Shown in pieces: positions 38,201-51,720 of a stretch of 64,000 nt of DNA. The translations under genes and the position numbers were made by a program. The DNA lies in the NCBI RefSeq assembly GCF_001522545.3, contig NC_031770.1:107734130-107798129 (forward strand), in the 5' to 3' direction. The notes below the pieces were generated by a model. That model ran no database searches and had not been told where the DNA came from. It saw only the letters and a program-made list of their open reading frames with translations. The DNA is from Parus major. Lineage: Eukaryota > Chordata > Aves > Passeriformes > Paridae. How positions within the stretch are numbered: the first letter of the stretch is position 1; each line of letters starts with the position of its first letter.

Positions 38201-39390
38201 TGGAAGACCCCGAGCCAAAAGCTTGTCCAGGCCTCTCCTAATGATTCTGTCAGGGAAAGTCCATACTAGTAACAATAATCAATGTGTCCTTTGAATTGTT
38301 TTATTTATTAGTTTAAATGTCCCCTTTCAGACTGGTTTTCACTATTGGAATTACTTTTCTTTGGATAACACCTTCATTGTCATCATTGGCATCAATTACT
38401 TCTTGCAATCTCCACCTTCTCTCCCAGATGGACCAGCTCTTTTCCCCCTCTCCCCACCTTCTTCCCTGATCTAAGGAAAGGAAGAGTGATTTTCAGCAGA
38501 GGATCTGAGACCTGTGCACAGATTTGCTCTTTGCTCCACCTGATCATGGTGGGTATAAAACCAGAAGAACTGAGGTCTGCTTTGAGGGAGTGCCAAAAGT
38601 CTGTACCACAGTAGCCCGTGGAAATGGTGAGGAGCTTTAACTCCGCCCTTCTGATTTTGGGAGCCTCAGCACTGAGCCAGTTCACAGCCCAGACCCAGAG
38701 CAAGACAGATCCCTCACACCTGCCCCATCCACATCATTGTCACAGACCCCAAGTGGCTTCTTCAAGGACAAGACAAATTTTAACCTCATTTGCTCCAGTT
38801 CCTGACATTGGAGAAAATGTAAATGAGGCTGAAAGTTGGAATTCTGCTTCTTTTTAATTTTCTTTTAAATTACTTTGCTTGTTGAATGTAAATGCATTGA
38901 GTTCCTTTCACATGCCCTGTGTTAGGCACTCTGGTATAAATGTTTGATTTGGAAGAATTTCCAGTTGATTTCTGGAATGGGGTGGCATTGGTCAGCAGTT
39001 TTGTCATAGCAGTAGGAAGCCCTAAAGTAGAAGCAGATCTAGATCTGGAAAAAAATCCCATGAAAATGTCTTCCTCTCAGAAACTGTGGTTCAAATAGCC
39101 TTTCACTTTTTAAAATTCCTCTGACAAGAATTTGGCCAAAAAAAAAAGCTTTCCTGAAACAAGACTCTATCAGAAATGCCTCTTCCGGAAGGCAAAATAG
39201 AATAATTTTATGTCATACTACATCTGCTCTTTTCTCAATAATGTATATGGGTAACTGATTTCCTAATGCCTAATGGTATAAATATAACACAGCAGAGAGA
39301 TGAAGTCATATAACAATGAGGCAAAATGTCAAATAAGACATGGTATAAGTAGATGAAATAGCCTATTTATTTATCGTCTATCATTTCATT

Positions 39391-39537
39391 AAAAAAAAAA
39401 CAACAACAATCCCCCCCAAAAAACCAAACAAAAACAAAAGCAAAAGCAAAAACCAAACATCAAAACCCAGAAAACCAAACCAAACAAACAAAAACCCAAC
39501 AAAACCAAAAAACAAACAGCAACAACAAACCCCCCAA
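39391..39537. repeat. A/C-only low-complexity tract (AAAC/AAACC-rich)
   Basis: A ten-A run is followed by about 135 bp of almost pure A and C (CAACAACAAT, CCCCCCC, CAAAAGCAAAAGC, AACCAAACC, ACAAACAAAAACCC). Strand asymmetry is extreme: a handful of G and almost no T in 147 bp. Confidence 0.9.
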
Positions 39538-40837
39538 ATCATTAGAAGCAGCTACTAGCACAAACAGCAAAGCTTATTCCTTAAATCAAATTCTAGCCTT
39601 TTGGTGATGTCATACAACAGTTTGACTCTGACACCTAGTATTGGCATTTCCTGCTAAATGGAAATAATAAGGGCATGGGTTTTGCTGAGCACTTTCTCCA
39701 CACACACGTGGACACGTGTTTCTCCTCTTACTTCCCCACTCTCTGTAATCACTGCCCTGATGAAGTGTGACCAATCCAGAAAAAAAACACAGCGTGGGTC
39801 GGTGGACTCAATGGAAAATCTTAATTTATTTTCCACCCAGCAAAATCCTTTATCTTCCTGATTTTTGATAAGCCACGGTTTGTGCTCTCTCGAGAAGCCT
39901 CGACAATGACAGACTGTGCCTTTTCATCACTCGAGCGCTTTTGCTTTCGTTCTCTCTGCTGTAAATAGGAAAGTCTTTGTTCTGGCCCTTTTGGATCACA
40001 GGCACGACCCATGGTGGGCACTCCAGCCTTTCCATGCTTCCCGGCTGCTCTCCCGCCAGCAAGCAGCCACACAAACAAACAGGCTGCTCTGTTTGGACTT
40101 TCTCCGAAGTCACAATTTCTTCCACTAAATGTTTACACATTCCAAAGCCGAGTGACTGGCCTTGCATCTTGGGAACCCAGTGCTGGGGATCTGCGTTGCT
40201 TTCAGGAAGATTTGGAGATGTGTATTTAATGGCTTCAGTTAACAAGTTAATTAGCATTCTTTTTTTTGTTTTGTTTTTTTTTCTTGAACTTCTGCTAAAA
40301 TCAAAACACAGCTAGCATTTATTTTGGTGCTAATGGGAACATTTTCATAAACTCCAAATTTAGAGCCAGTAGAAGGATCCTGGCTTAGCACATTTTCAAA
40401 AGAAGGTCTTGGTCCAAGGCTCTTTACAAAGTCATTTTCCCTGTATTTCAGCAAGTTTGGAGTCAGCTGCTCAGTTTAGGTGTGAACTGTAGAAAAGAGG
40501 CCAATCTCCCACTTAGGGTCCCCAGTGTCCTCAAGCCTGGCCTTGAGCATCTTTCTTTACAATTCTAAGTCAACAATAATAATAATGGTGCCTTCAGATC
40601 TTGATATCCCAGAAGTGGATGATGTGTTGGGCATGAGCAGCATGAGGCTGAGAGGAGAGGGATCTCCTGAGAATCCTGATGCCTGGTCATGTCTGGCTTG
40701 GCCCAAGATTGAACCACAGAGCAAGAGGCAAACAATCTGCTCTTCACAAGTGTCTTCCCAGCCCAGCCAGCCTCATCAGTAACTCATTTGTGAAGCTTCT
40801 CCTTTCCTTGCTTTTATTTCTCTGTCAGCTCAGCCTG

Positions 40838-40843
<6 letters not shown>

Positions 40844-40868
<25 letters not shown>
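40844..40868. repeat. Poly(T) tract, 25 T
   Basis: A pure run of 25 T follows CCTGTTTCTC. No target-site duplication or SINE body is recognisable beside it. Confidence 0.95.
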
Positions 40869-41792
40869 CACAAATGAACTAAATTCTCCAAATTCATCTG
40901 CACTGCTATCAGACATTGTTCTTTTAAAAAACCTTGGCATCATTTCTGAAGTTTCTCTATGTACACTTTCCTGTTCTTGTATTTCCGTCATCCAGGTATC
41001 ATCACTCAATAACCATACTGAGGCTGTAATGCTTTTCACATGGAATGAATTGTGTTTTATTGATGGCAAATGTTGTAATGCACTTTCATGTCAAGATGAA
41101 AATCCGAAAAAGAAACTTTTTATAGTGTATGCTACATGAAACCTCCACAGTGAACCAGGCTGAAGAGAGAATATGTTCCATACACATATGCTATGACTAT
41201 ATATAGTAAATTAAACAGTCCTGGCATGCAGGAATGGGCACAAGAACGTATCCATGCTGCAAAATTTTTAGCATGGGCACAGTCAAGGAGCACTCTCTGA
41301 AGCCAATTTCAGGCACAGACCATATGTTAGAAAAGCCCAGTACACTCTGAATAGGCATTTTGGATGTGGCTCTTCCCTTTTAGGGACTCAGGGTACTTAG
41401 TGTTATGTACCTAATGACAAAAAAGCCTAGTGGCTTCAGGACCAGAGTGTGAACCCAGGCAAGGTTTGGTTCATACAACCACAGTGGTCAAACCTACCAT
41501 GGACATCTTGGGTATGCCATTTTCTGACCTGACACCTGATTTCTGTGATCCAGACTCCATGGGGATCACTTTGATGATGGTTTTATTTGCAAAGGGATGC
41601 CTGGTGAAAACTGCACCTCAAAGAGAGGAGGTTGAAGCAATCTGCTCCTCAGGGAGAAACCTGCTTCCACAGAGGGAACAAGTGCTTGGTGTGCAGTGGG
41701 AGAGGAAATGGGAAGTGAAGCCAGAGCTGACATGTCCACTGCTGTGTTTTTTGCCCAGGGACAAATCAGGATGACACTACCAAAAAAACTCC

Positions 41793-41857
41793 AATAAACA
41801 AACAAAATAAAGTAAATGCAAGTAAAGTAAAATAAGTAAATAAGTAAAATAAGAAAA
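41793..41857. repeat. (TAAA/TAAG)n simple repeat
   Basis: AATAAACAAACAAAATAAAG, then AAGTAAAGTAAAATAAGTAA units, form a degenerate tetranucleotide tract. Confidence 0.85.
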
Positions 41858-42561
41858 TTTTTGCTGGGAACTGTGGGAATCAATGTCTGCAGCATTTGGA
41901 GGTTGGAGAAAATGTAAGATCAGACTGGAGGGAGAACCAGCTGTAAGGGTTTGCTGGTTCCCCAAAATCAGAGAGCTATCCTTTCCAGCATCTCTACCAG
42001 AGCTACCTCAGCTCACTTCTGAGCTCAGATGGAGAAGCTTTTCCTGGAAGGCACATACACTGCCCTGGCTGGTGGGGATGTTGGTGTGTGACACAGCCAG
42101 CCCATACAGACACCTGCTTGGCAACCAGGAGCTGACTACACTACTCAGATGGGGACAGCAGTGCCTCCAGGTACCATTACCCCATGTCCAGTGGAGCTCT
42201 TTGCACAGCTGGTGGATGCCCTTCCTCCCAGTGCTGATGAAAACATGCAGTCTAGCCAGAGCCCTTGGGTGGATGCCACCTGTACCCCAGCTGTGGCTGT
42301 TACTGCTGCCAGCACTTCAGTCTTTTTCTGGTTATTTTTTAGGTTCCCTCACAACGGGGATGTTGCGGCTGAAATGCAGAAAACTCATCCTCAGATTGTT
42401 TTTGTCTCAGTTCATACCCTGATGCCACCTGCCATTGGGTGCCCTCCAATTCCACCAACATGAGTGAGAGTAAAAATCCTGGAGTGATTTCAGCCCCATG
42501 AGAATAGAAAGGTCCAGACACCTCTTCAGAAAAGCTTGTTGGGTGGTTTCCAAATTTTTTC

Positions 42562-42580
42562 TTTTTTTTTTTTTTTTTTT
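42562..42580. repeat. Poly(T) tract, 19 T
   Basis: A run of 19 T lies between AATTTTTTC and AAGGCAAAATG. It stands alone. Confidence 0.9.
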
Positions 42581-43807
42581 AAGGCAAAATGTTTAGCTGC
42601 ACTTTGGGAAAGTATCCAAGTCCTTGCCTGAAGGAGTCTTGTAACTTTTTCAAGGTCAGATTGTCTCCTCAGCTCAATCACCATGTGTGCAGTGGTGTTA
42701 GTGAATTTGCATCCAATTTATGTACCAGAGAAACAAGATTGCCACCCACCCCAAAGAGGGGCTAAATGGCTTTCTCCTCCTTTCTCATTTGATTCTTGGA
42801 GCTTTTTTCTGTTTGCTACTAAGAGCAAAACTAGAAAACCCAACTCAAAGCCCAGCAGCTAATGTGTCAAGTCTCAGGTGTTGCTCAATTGTGTCAGTCA
42901 CTGAGACCAATTCAAAGTCTTTCACTATTGAGATTATGTGTGCATGGAGGTGACAATTTTTTGCAAACAATCCAATTTTTTGTTCAAAAATACAGTGCTC
43001 TTGCTAATTTTGTGCGCAACTGTCAATTTAAACAACTGAAAAATTCAGACTTCCACACCCAGAACTATTTTCCAGCCATGAGGCATATGAAATCTGCTGG
43101 CAAACTGGATCCAGGGACACAGATTTTTGCACCTCTTCATGATCCAGATCTCAGAGAAGATGTTTCTGAGCTTCCTTTGCAAGCAGGAAGGAGAAGTATC
43201 TTTTTCGGGTATCTCATCCTAAAGTGGGGAACTCAACTGGTTCAGATCAAAGCACTCTTTTCCCTCTATTGACCCTAAAGGAAGCAAACATAGGGTAACC
43301 ATCCCAGATGTGGAAGTCTGATTTCCATGAGATAACCCCTATCCTTCTTTGGGCTCCAGCACTGCTCCATTTGCAGCTGTTCTTCCCAAATAGCTCATGC
43401 CCACCATGGGCTGGGGTTTGGGTGGGATGGCTGATATGTGTAAGCATTAATTAGTAAGGTCCTGGAAAGAGTCACACCTGGCAAAACCAAGATGAAAATG
43501 CATTCCTGCCTCTTTCCAAGGGCACATCACTGTTGGTACATCTGTTCTCTTTCTACTTTATTTTCTTCCAGGCTTTGTCACTCTCCTTTCTGCCACCCAA
43601 CATCAGGTGTGAATGCTCCCATTTTCTCAGCTGGAAGGGGAAAATCTGATTTATACAAGTTCAGCATTTTCACTAAATGAGCTCTGAGTTAGGAGGTCAG
43701 TGCACCAGGCTGGGGGTCCACGTAGATGTCAAAAGTGCAAAGCACAGACCAAAATAAGCCCAAACTGTACAAACACACAGGCAGACAATCCTGACAAGGG
43801 AAAAGCC

Positions 43808-43870
43808 ATCTGCAAACAAGTAGCAGAGCCAGGAGTAAAGATCTGCTCTCATTCTGTATTATTTCCTATC
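43808..43870 (-). mobile_element. Possible MIR-like fragment
   Basis: AAACAAGTAGCAGAGCCAGG then AGTAAAGATCTGCTCTCATT resembles the reverse-complement MIR segment AGTGGCAGAGCCAGGATTAGAACCC. Short and weak. Confidence 0.3.
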
Positions 43871-45138
43871 TAGAATTCTGAGCTACAGCAAAACCCTTTA
43901 GAAAATAGCCAAGCGTACGTTGCTGTCAGTTGTTTTTCGTGGACAGAAAAAGAGAACTCAGCCATTTCTCTGAAAACATCTCCCGCTCAGGGTTCCTGGA
44001 AGAGGCTGAAGTCTCTGGTTTCTACAGTGGCTGCCTCTTACTGAGGGCTCAGGCTTATGTATGACTACAGTTTCAGCTCTGGCCTGCAGAAGATCTGAGG
44101 CATAACGCCATGAGTAGGGCAGGATATGTTGCTGGTCCAGGAGTATCACATTGCCAAGGATATGGAACGTGGGAACCCAAATTGTTTTAAATAGAGCATC
44201 TTCCTATCTTGCTTCCACTCTGCTGAGACTTTTCTTTTAAAATCTCAATTTTCTCCTTTTCTGGTTTCTAGGGCTTGAGTGAGAAGACTCATTCTCCTAT
44301 TTTTTAGATGTTTATGTTCAACATCCTGAGTTTATTCATAGAGCAACAAGCCTGCCTTTAAAAATCAGGGCCAAATTTAGGTCAAATCTGATAAACATTT
44401 CATCCTTTGCTCTGCAGACTCAGAGGGCTTAGGCACTTGATTTTGTCACTGCAGGTCAATGGCTGACACCACATCACCAACAGGCCATGAAGGCCAAGCC
44501 CCAAAGGTGAGGCCAAGGACTTCAGCTTGAAACTTCTCTCACTGGTTTTTCAGCAAATGCATTTTATGTCACATTTGCCAACAGTCACTGTTTGAGTTGC
44601 AGTATTTCAGTGTTTGTGAGACCAAAGAGTCTTCACAACCTCTTAGTTTTCTAATTTCTAACAAGAACATTTCTAGGAGTATTAAGGAGGGACTGTAGTA
44701 CTGCAAGTCTTGGTTGTTCTCTTTGCTACACAATAAAGGTGCCATCCAAACCAATGCTTGGACAGAAATACCTCTGCTATCCATGGAGATGTCACCTTGA
44801 AATGCATTCAGTCATTCAGGAGTTCTGAAATTACTGAGCTTCACTGACTGACCATGTGACTGAAAGGCTACAAACACTGGGCAAACTGTGTGCCCTTGTG
44901 TCCACACAGAGCACAATCCTAGTAGCACTGTCTCATTCAAAAGGAGGCTGAAAATTAAAGTTAAATGCCTCCAAAAGCCTAGAAAAAATGCTTAAACTGA
45001 AAGAAAGACACTTGCAAAATCACTCTGTCTGCCCTGGGGTTCATGTTCACAGAGCCACCTTATCCATGGAACAGCTCCATGCAGCAGTGGCTGCTCATAG
45101 GAGTTTCTTCTACATGAGTCAAACAAAGCAGACACAGG

Positions 45139-45765
45139 ATCACAGAACCAGAGAAGCATTAAGGTTGGAAGAGGCCTCTGAATTCATTGAGTCCAATCAT
45201 TAATTCAGTTCTGCTAGCTCACCATTAAACCATGTCCCTCAGCACCACATCTGCACATCTTTTAAATCTCTCCAGGGATGGTGACCCTACCATTTCCAGA
45301 AGTAGAAAGTTGTAATGCTTGATTATGTTTTCAGTGAATAAATTTTTCCCAATATCCAATCTAAACATCCCCCAGAACAATTTGAAGACATTTCCTCTCA
45401 TCCTGACTCTTGTAATTCAGGAGAAAACACTAAGCCCCACCTGGCTACAGTCTTCTTTCAGAGACTTATAAAGAGCAAAAAGGTCCATCCTGAGGCTCCT
45501 TTTCTCTAGGCTAAACACTCCCAATTTCCTGGACTTGTGCTGCAGACCCTCCCCCAGCTCCATTGCCTCTCTCTGGACACAGTCCAGCCCCTCAATGTCT
45601 TTCTCACATGAGGAGTACAAAACTGAACAAGGATTTGAGGTGTGGCCTCACCAGTGTCCTGATGAGGCAGAAGGACAATCACTGCCCTGGTCCTGCTGCC
45701 ACACTATTGCTGGTACAAGACAGGGGCTATTGGTGTTGTTGGCCACCTGGGCACACTGCAATTAG
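45139..45765 (-). mobile_element. CR1 LINE fragment, about 630 bp
   Basis: ATCACAGAACCAGAGAAGCA begins at the element's 3' end. ATTAAACCATGTCCCTCAGC, TTTTCTCTAGGCTAAACACT, CTCTCTGGACACAGTCCAGC and GTGTGGCCTCACCAGTGTCC follow in reverse-complement consensus order. It contains many stops and indels. Confidence 0.94.
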
Positions 45766-46540
45766 GATGTGACAGCTCAGACAAAGTCAGAAAAAATTAA
45801 ATGCAAATAATGAAACTAGATTCATGTGGTTCAGCCCTTTTCTTCTGCACTCTTCAGCATATTTGCAACACCTTGGTGATGACTGATAAGAAAACAGGGG
45901 GTCAAAGTGTCAAGAAAACGGGTTGTTTCCTTCCCATTAAACATGAAAAGCAGCATCTCTCAGCTTTCTCATGGCTAAGCCCAACCCAGAGAGTAGCTAA
46001 ACTTTATTCAGGTGCAAATGAGAGGTGCTGACTGCACAACATCTGTACAACAGCACATCACACCCTTTTGTATGTTTCAAAGCCTGGGACATCTCATTTT
46101 CCCTGGATTCTTTTCCTCCTTGAGCAACAGCCCATGCACCATTTCTTTCACTCCAGAGAAAAAACAAAGAACAACAAAAACCAAGCACTTGTCAGTAATG
46201 ATCAATGCATCAGTTATGTCTGTGTAAGAAGACTGATGCAAGGTGAATTTGAGAAATGAAAATGTTAACTGCACTAGATAGCAATCAGTATGGATACTAT
46301 AGAAATACTGTTTTTATGGCACTCAATCTTCTCCCTCATCTCTACCACTTCAAGGTTCCTCTCTGCTCTACTGTCTCAGATAATTTACAAGATTACAGGA
46401 AACTTAAAGCAATTTTTCCTAGTTTCTCCAATTTATTTTTTTTTATTATTATTTATTTATAGCCTGAAAAATTACTTGGCCAAGAACTTGTCATTTTTTC
46501 CAGCTGTGTTGGATGGTCTTGCAAAGATACTGCTTTGTCT

Positions 46541-46560
46541 CACTTATATCCACTTATATC
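46541..46560. repeat. Tandem duplication of CACTTATATC
   Basis: Two perfect abutting 10-bp copies are present. Confidence 0.9.
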
Positions 46561-49500
46561 CAGCACCTGTAACTAGAGTTACAGAGGGGCACTGGGATGT
46601 GTTACAGCTTGAATGACCAAAGCACTGATGAAAGGAGAAGTCTTTCCCCATCTTCTGAAGTCTTCATTCAAAACTATATGAAAACCTACAATCCAATCAC
46701 ACACACAATTTTGGGGCCAGGGAGTATAGTCTAGCTAGGGCTCTGCACACAGGAGCAGCTCACTGAGCAACAAAGACTAAATAAATTAACAACTGTCATT
46801 GTTGCCACTACTTAATTATCCAGATGACCTTCAAATCCAGAGGCCAAAATTCTTGTTTTTCCTAAGAAACAGAAATCCTTTCTGCTCAGAGAATGGGTTT
46901 TCCCATGCCAAACAAGAAGCAAATCCCACCTTTTCACTGGCATTCTTGCATCTTCTGTTTTCCTTGGGAGGGCAAATTTGCCCTGGCTCACACACAGTTC
47001 TGCAGACACACACAGGTATAGGGTGCTGATCCACACACAAGCACAGAAAGCAAAGATTCCCAAAGCCAAAAGGAACATTATAGAGTGCTTCTCTATTCTA
47101 CCATTTATTATCTGAAGCAAGTCATTCCTTTGTATATGCTGCCAATAACAGGTTTTTAAGCTTTTACTATGAACCTAATGAAGGCAAAGTAGAGTGCACA
47201 ACTGTAGCAGAAAAACAATTTTCAAACTGCAACCCTCCTTTTCCTTTTAATTTGGATTGGTATTGACTTGCAAGGAGATGTTTTTACTGACAAGGTACTG
47301 GACTTTTCTGGAAAAATGGCATCACATTTCAATTCAAAAGAATTTCAATTCTTTGAAGTTTTCCTCATCACAAATATTAACAAATGAGTACATCTTTTAT
47401 GAAGAAATACCAATTTCCTAACAACTGTAAAGCAGCCAAAAACCCTTGGAAGGAAAACAGTTACTCCATTTTAAGCTATAAAAAAGCAACTAAATAAACC
47501 AGGAACTGCATGATTCTTAGCAAGATCAACTCCCTTGTTCCATACATACTTTTACCTGTTTCCAATACTATTTCCCATTAAATAATATCAACTCAACAAG
47601 GTGGCAAATACAGAGCCAAAATCATACTCATATTCTTATTCATATCCCATACTCTCACCAGCACCAATCTAAAGCATTACACAGATTTTATTTAGTACCC
47701 ATCTGTTCCGGACCCTTGAGAAGAGAGTGAGTTTAGGAAAACATTCTCAGAAGTGAACTCCTTCTCATTCTGGGAGACAGCTGCAAATTTGGTTGCCCCC
47801 TTTCTCATTTTGCACATGGGTGTGGATGTGTTTCTGTACTTCATGTCTTCCATCTCTGAGGTTTATTTTCTTATTTGCAGTGGTGGCAAAGAAGCACTGG
47901 AAAAGTGATACTTCATTTGCAAGGCCTGAGGTCTGTGGTCATTCTCATCTTTAGCACCAAACCTTTGCAAATTCAGTATTATCCTTGTCTCTGTTGGGTG
48001 CACCTCTTCACATGTCTCCAGGACCAAAGAGCAAGAGCCAGGCTTCCACAATTTTCCCTGATTTTGGTCCACAACTTCTTTGTGGGGCTGAAAGGATGCA
48101 GTGAGATGGGAGAAGCCCTGCATGTACCAGTGATGAAGGCAGTTATACACCTAGGGAAGGGATGGATCCCTTCATACTGCTCCTTTGGGTTTATGATTAA
48201 AATACTTTAACAGGGCAGTAACTGAAATGCCAAAGGGCCAATAGTGACATTAAATGTGGCAGTGACTTCAGCAAATCTACACTTCCTCAAAGTACAAACT
48301 GGTTCCAGTTTTAGCTCTGCTTATTGACAGAGACAAATGTAAGATCTGCACACTGAGCATGTTCAATACCTGCTAGGGGAGGTGGAAGAGGGGAAGGTTT
48401 CAGGGCCCTACTACTTCCAGTGTAAAGCCAGGATCTGAGCATGGTGATTTGCATCTGAGATGACTTTTGTTTATGGTGTGCATTCAATTGTCCATCTTTA
48501 CTGGGGTTTCACCCCTCAGTCCCAAAGCAATGGACGGATGCACGTCCCCAGTGTCCCCACGTGAACAGCCCTGGGGAGGTGTCATCTCCTGCATGCCACG
48601 GTCAGTTCAAATACCAGTGGTTTATGTTTTCCTGTCTCTTGGTTGTCACACTGCAGGTGACCTAAATTATCTCTCTTTTAAATTTTCTCCAGATGGTGAG
48701 ACCTGATACAGACAGCTGTCTCTGAGCAGGAGAAAATGCCCTCAGCCATGACTGGAGGATCCTCTTTCCATCCTTCACCACAGGTGTGGGTGCTAGGTCT
48801 GTCCCTCTGTGCCACACACACCTGGCCCTGTAAATCCATGATAATCAGGTAATGTTGCAGAACATCAGCACATTATCTGTTGGTATTTTCTGGCATGGAG
48901 AAGCTCATGCACTGCTCCAGAGCAGATGCCCACAATAAAATGCCAGTCTTGACATGACCATCCCAGAAAAACATCCTTTATAAACAAAAGCCGTGCACAG
49001 AAGAAAAAAAAAAGTCTCTGTACCCTGTAAAATTGAACAATCAAAATGAGTTCCTAGTTGTAAACTTATGAAAATAACAATTGGAGGGATCCTTTTGGTT
49101 GGGCAGAGACAGGGAGGTTTGAAACAGCACGTACCAAACCTACCCTTGTTGGCAAGGAAAGGGGTTGTACAAGTTCTTCATAAACAATTTTATCTGCAGT
49201 CCTTATGCAGCAATCCTAAACACTGAATGAGTTCTTCCCATCATTTCACAATAGGTTTTTTTCTGGTTTCTAGGAACTGTTTGTGAGGACTGCCACTCAG
49301 CATCTGAGAAAAATGTGTGGCCATGATACACAGTTAATTCATTCTTTTGAGCATTGCCCCATTGCAGAAAAAAAAATATAATGTCACCATGTATTCTACT
49401 TTTCTCTAACACTTTCCATCCAATACCTATAGGCACATTACAAACATGAGTGATTTTACTATGATTTCAAAGACCCCTGCCCAGAAGAAAAAACAGTTCC

Positions 49501-50495
49501 TGTGCTGAACATAAGGAAAAGAGGGCAGTGTGAAGAGAGGCACAGGCATCTTCCTTAATGCTCAATACAATGCGTTATGAAACCCCAATCCTGTCTTTAT
49601 CTAGTACTTTGAATTAATGTCTTCCAGACAAATAAAAAATACTGAGAACAAAAACAGGGCAGAGGGGAAAGTACAAAAAAAGATGGAACAAAAATGCCAT
49701 TTTAAACCACTGGCCCCTACTCAGCATGGAACCATTTTCTATGGCAATGAGGAAGTCAAGAAAATTCCTTGTTGAATTGGTATTTTCTACAGCTCCCCAA
49801 AAGCTGTGAATTTTGTTGCTCTGTAAAACAGAGGGTGAGATCCCTGCCAGCACTGTTCCAAATCCCCAGAGAGTGCAGGAATTCCTTCTCTACACACGGT
49901 GACCGATCAGTGAAGGGACAGAAGCACAGGCTGAATTTTCAGTCCTGACTGTAAGATCCAGCTGCCAAGTGGCATTGCAAAGACAGACCTCTGGAGATTT
50001 CTCATCCTTTTTTTGGCTTATTCTCCTGGTGTGTTCATCTTAACACAAATCAGCTGTTTTCCTCACTTTTATAGTATTAGCAGAAGAGTCTTTAGCATCT
50101 GGCCTGGGTATTATTAAAAGATGAGAGCACCCTGCTCTTTTAGGAGAACACCACTACTGGTAATAAATGGAGAAAGATCCTTTGCATCCAGGTTTCCTGA
50201 GATCTGTCTGGATTATTTGGGTTTTTTACCCCTTCTGCTGCAGCCTGTCCTTTCTATTTCCTCATGTTTGCCAACCAGCCTCACACATCCTGGAGCAGGG
50301 ATAAAAATTGTGTTTTCCTGGAAGAAGCTGTCTCAGAGTGTTTGCATGTAGCAGTATTATTTTCAGCTACTAAGGACTTCTTTGGAAATCAAAAAGTAAA
50401 CAAGCTGTGGGGGGTTGAGGAGCTGCCTTAGTGTTTAGGCTTTGATTTTATATTTAATAGGATCTTAAAGTCATAGGCTGGAGGAATAATCACAG

Positions 50496-50694
50496 CACCT
50501 TCCAGTACCTAAAGGGCCTCCAAGAGGGATGGAGAGGGACTTTGGACAAGGGCATGGAATAACAGGACATGAGGGAGTGGCTTCACACTGCCAGGGGGTG
50601 GGGTTAGATGAGATACTAGGAACAGATTCTTTGCCATGGAACAAGTTGATCTTTAGGGTCTCTTCCAACACAAACCATTCTGTGATTCTGTGAA
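50496..50694 (+). mobile_element. CR1 LINE 3' fragment with internal deletion
   Basis: ACCTTCCAGTACCTAAAGGG, GGGACTTTGGACAAGGGCAT and GGGGTTAGATGAGATACTAG are in order. The element then jumps near 50633 from ACAGATTCTTTG to the terminal block GATCTTTAGGGTCTCTTCCA and the octamer tail TGTGATTCTGTGA. About 200 bp of the usual CR1 3' region is missing. Confidence 0.9.
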
Positions 50695-51654
50695 TACAGC
50701 TGAGGGGGAAAGGAGAGGTCACTGAGCACTGGAGCCCTGTAGATGTGCAACAAGGTTTTAAACACTTACTGCACCTTGTGTGCCCAAAGTCAGAGGCAGG
50801 GACAAACCAAACCCTAGTGCAGATGCTGGGGAAGAAGTTGCCAACTTCACTTTGAAAGGTTGGAGGTGGTCATCAGGAGAAGCTTGGGGATAGAATGCTC
50901 CACTGAAGCCCTAACTTTATCTCCATGCTTACAAGACACCAAAACTTGCTGGGCACAGCCCTACTGAAATGATCTGATGGCTGTGGTCCTGCATTGAGCC
51001 TCTCTTGAGCCAGGAGACCAACACAGACTCCTTCACTTCACTCAACCAGCACTTCAGTGACCCTTCATTGATTACACCCACACTTACGGGTAGGAAAATG
51101 CTGCATCCAAAACCACGGGACTATTAATAGAGGGACTTCAGCTGATCTCTTCTGGCGTAATCACCATCTGAATTTGGCCTCGTGGCAAGCATTAATCACT
51201 GGCAAGTTGCTGCAATGTATCAACCTTAACATGGGCTGTTTGCTTTTCTCTAAGTGTTGGGACATCCCACAAGATCCAGCTGCTCATCCTGAGCGAGCTG
51301 CCGGGAGGGAGCGGCCAAGGGCTGCCTCCACGGACTGCAGAGATCTCTGCTTTTCTTCCTGCCCCACCACAAATCCTGAGTAAATCTGTTGAGGCAGCAC
51401 AACTTGGCCTTAGCTCTGCATTGTTATTTGACCAGATCAGCAGTCTGGAAACTGGGTCATTTTTTTCTAAACATGTGGTTTAGAATTGTGCTGCTTCAAA
51501 GGACACTATCCAATGGTGTGAGACCAAGCACTGGATTTGTAGTAAAAAAAGCTAAACAACAACAACAGTAACAACTAAAGTTCAAAGATCTTTGTAAACA
51601 CAGAGCCCATAAGACATCCTGACACAGTAGGGAAATAACAAAATCCCTGATCTA

Positions 51655-51720
51655 TATTTAGGGAAACTGAGGTATTAAAAGAGAAGTCCCAAGCTGTCTG
51701 GAGAATCACAGATGATACTG
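51655..51720 (-). mobile_element. Possible MIR-like fragment
   Basis: TTTAGGGAAACTGAGGTATT then AAAGAGAAGTCCCAAGCTGT resembles the reverse-complement MIR core (GATGAGGAAACTGAGGCACAGAGAGGTTAAGT). Weak. Confidence 0.35.

Larger units (their letters stand above)
32869..39390. other. Intergenic, no gene seen
   Basis: Unique sequence contains a 19-A run (34005), a short CpG-dense patch at 35038-35075, and a possible MIR at 35205. No recognisable protein is encoded. Confidence 0.65.
39538..45138. other. Intergenic, no gene seen
   Basis: Contains poly(T) at 40844 and 42562, a TAAA repeat at 41793, and otherwise unique sequence. Overlapping open frames at 41430-42463 (up to 179 codons) show no family resemblance. 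The block 39840-40460 is repeat-free and may be conserved. Confidence 0.6.

Noticed and set aside
39850..40257. 135-codon minus-strand frame and overlapping plus-strand frames
   Set aside because: No family resemblance, and both strands are open over the same stretch, which suggests stop-poor non-coding DNA rather than an exon.
41430..42463. Overlapping open frames of 114, 179 and 104 codons on the plus strand
   Set aside because: Three different frames overlap, none resembles a known protein, and composition is Leu/Pro/Trp-rich as expected for GC-moderate non-coding DNA.
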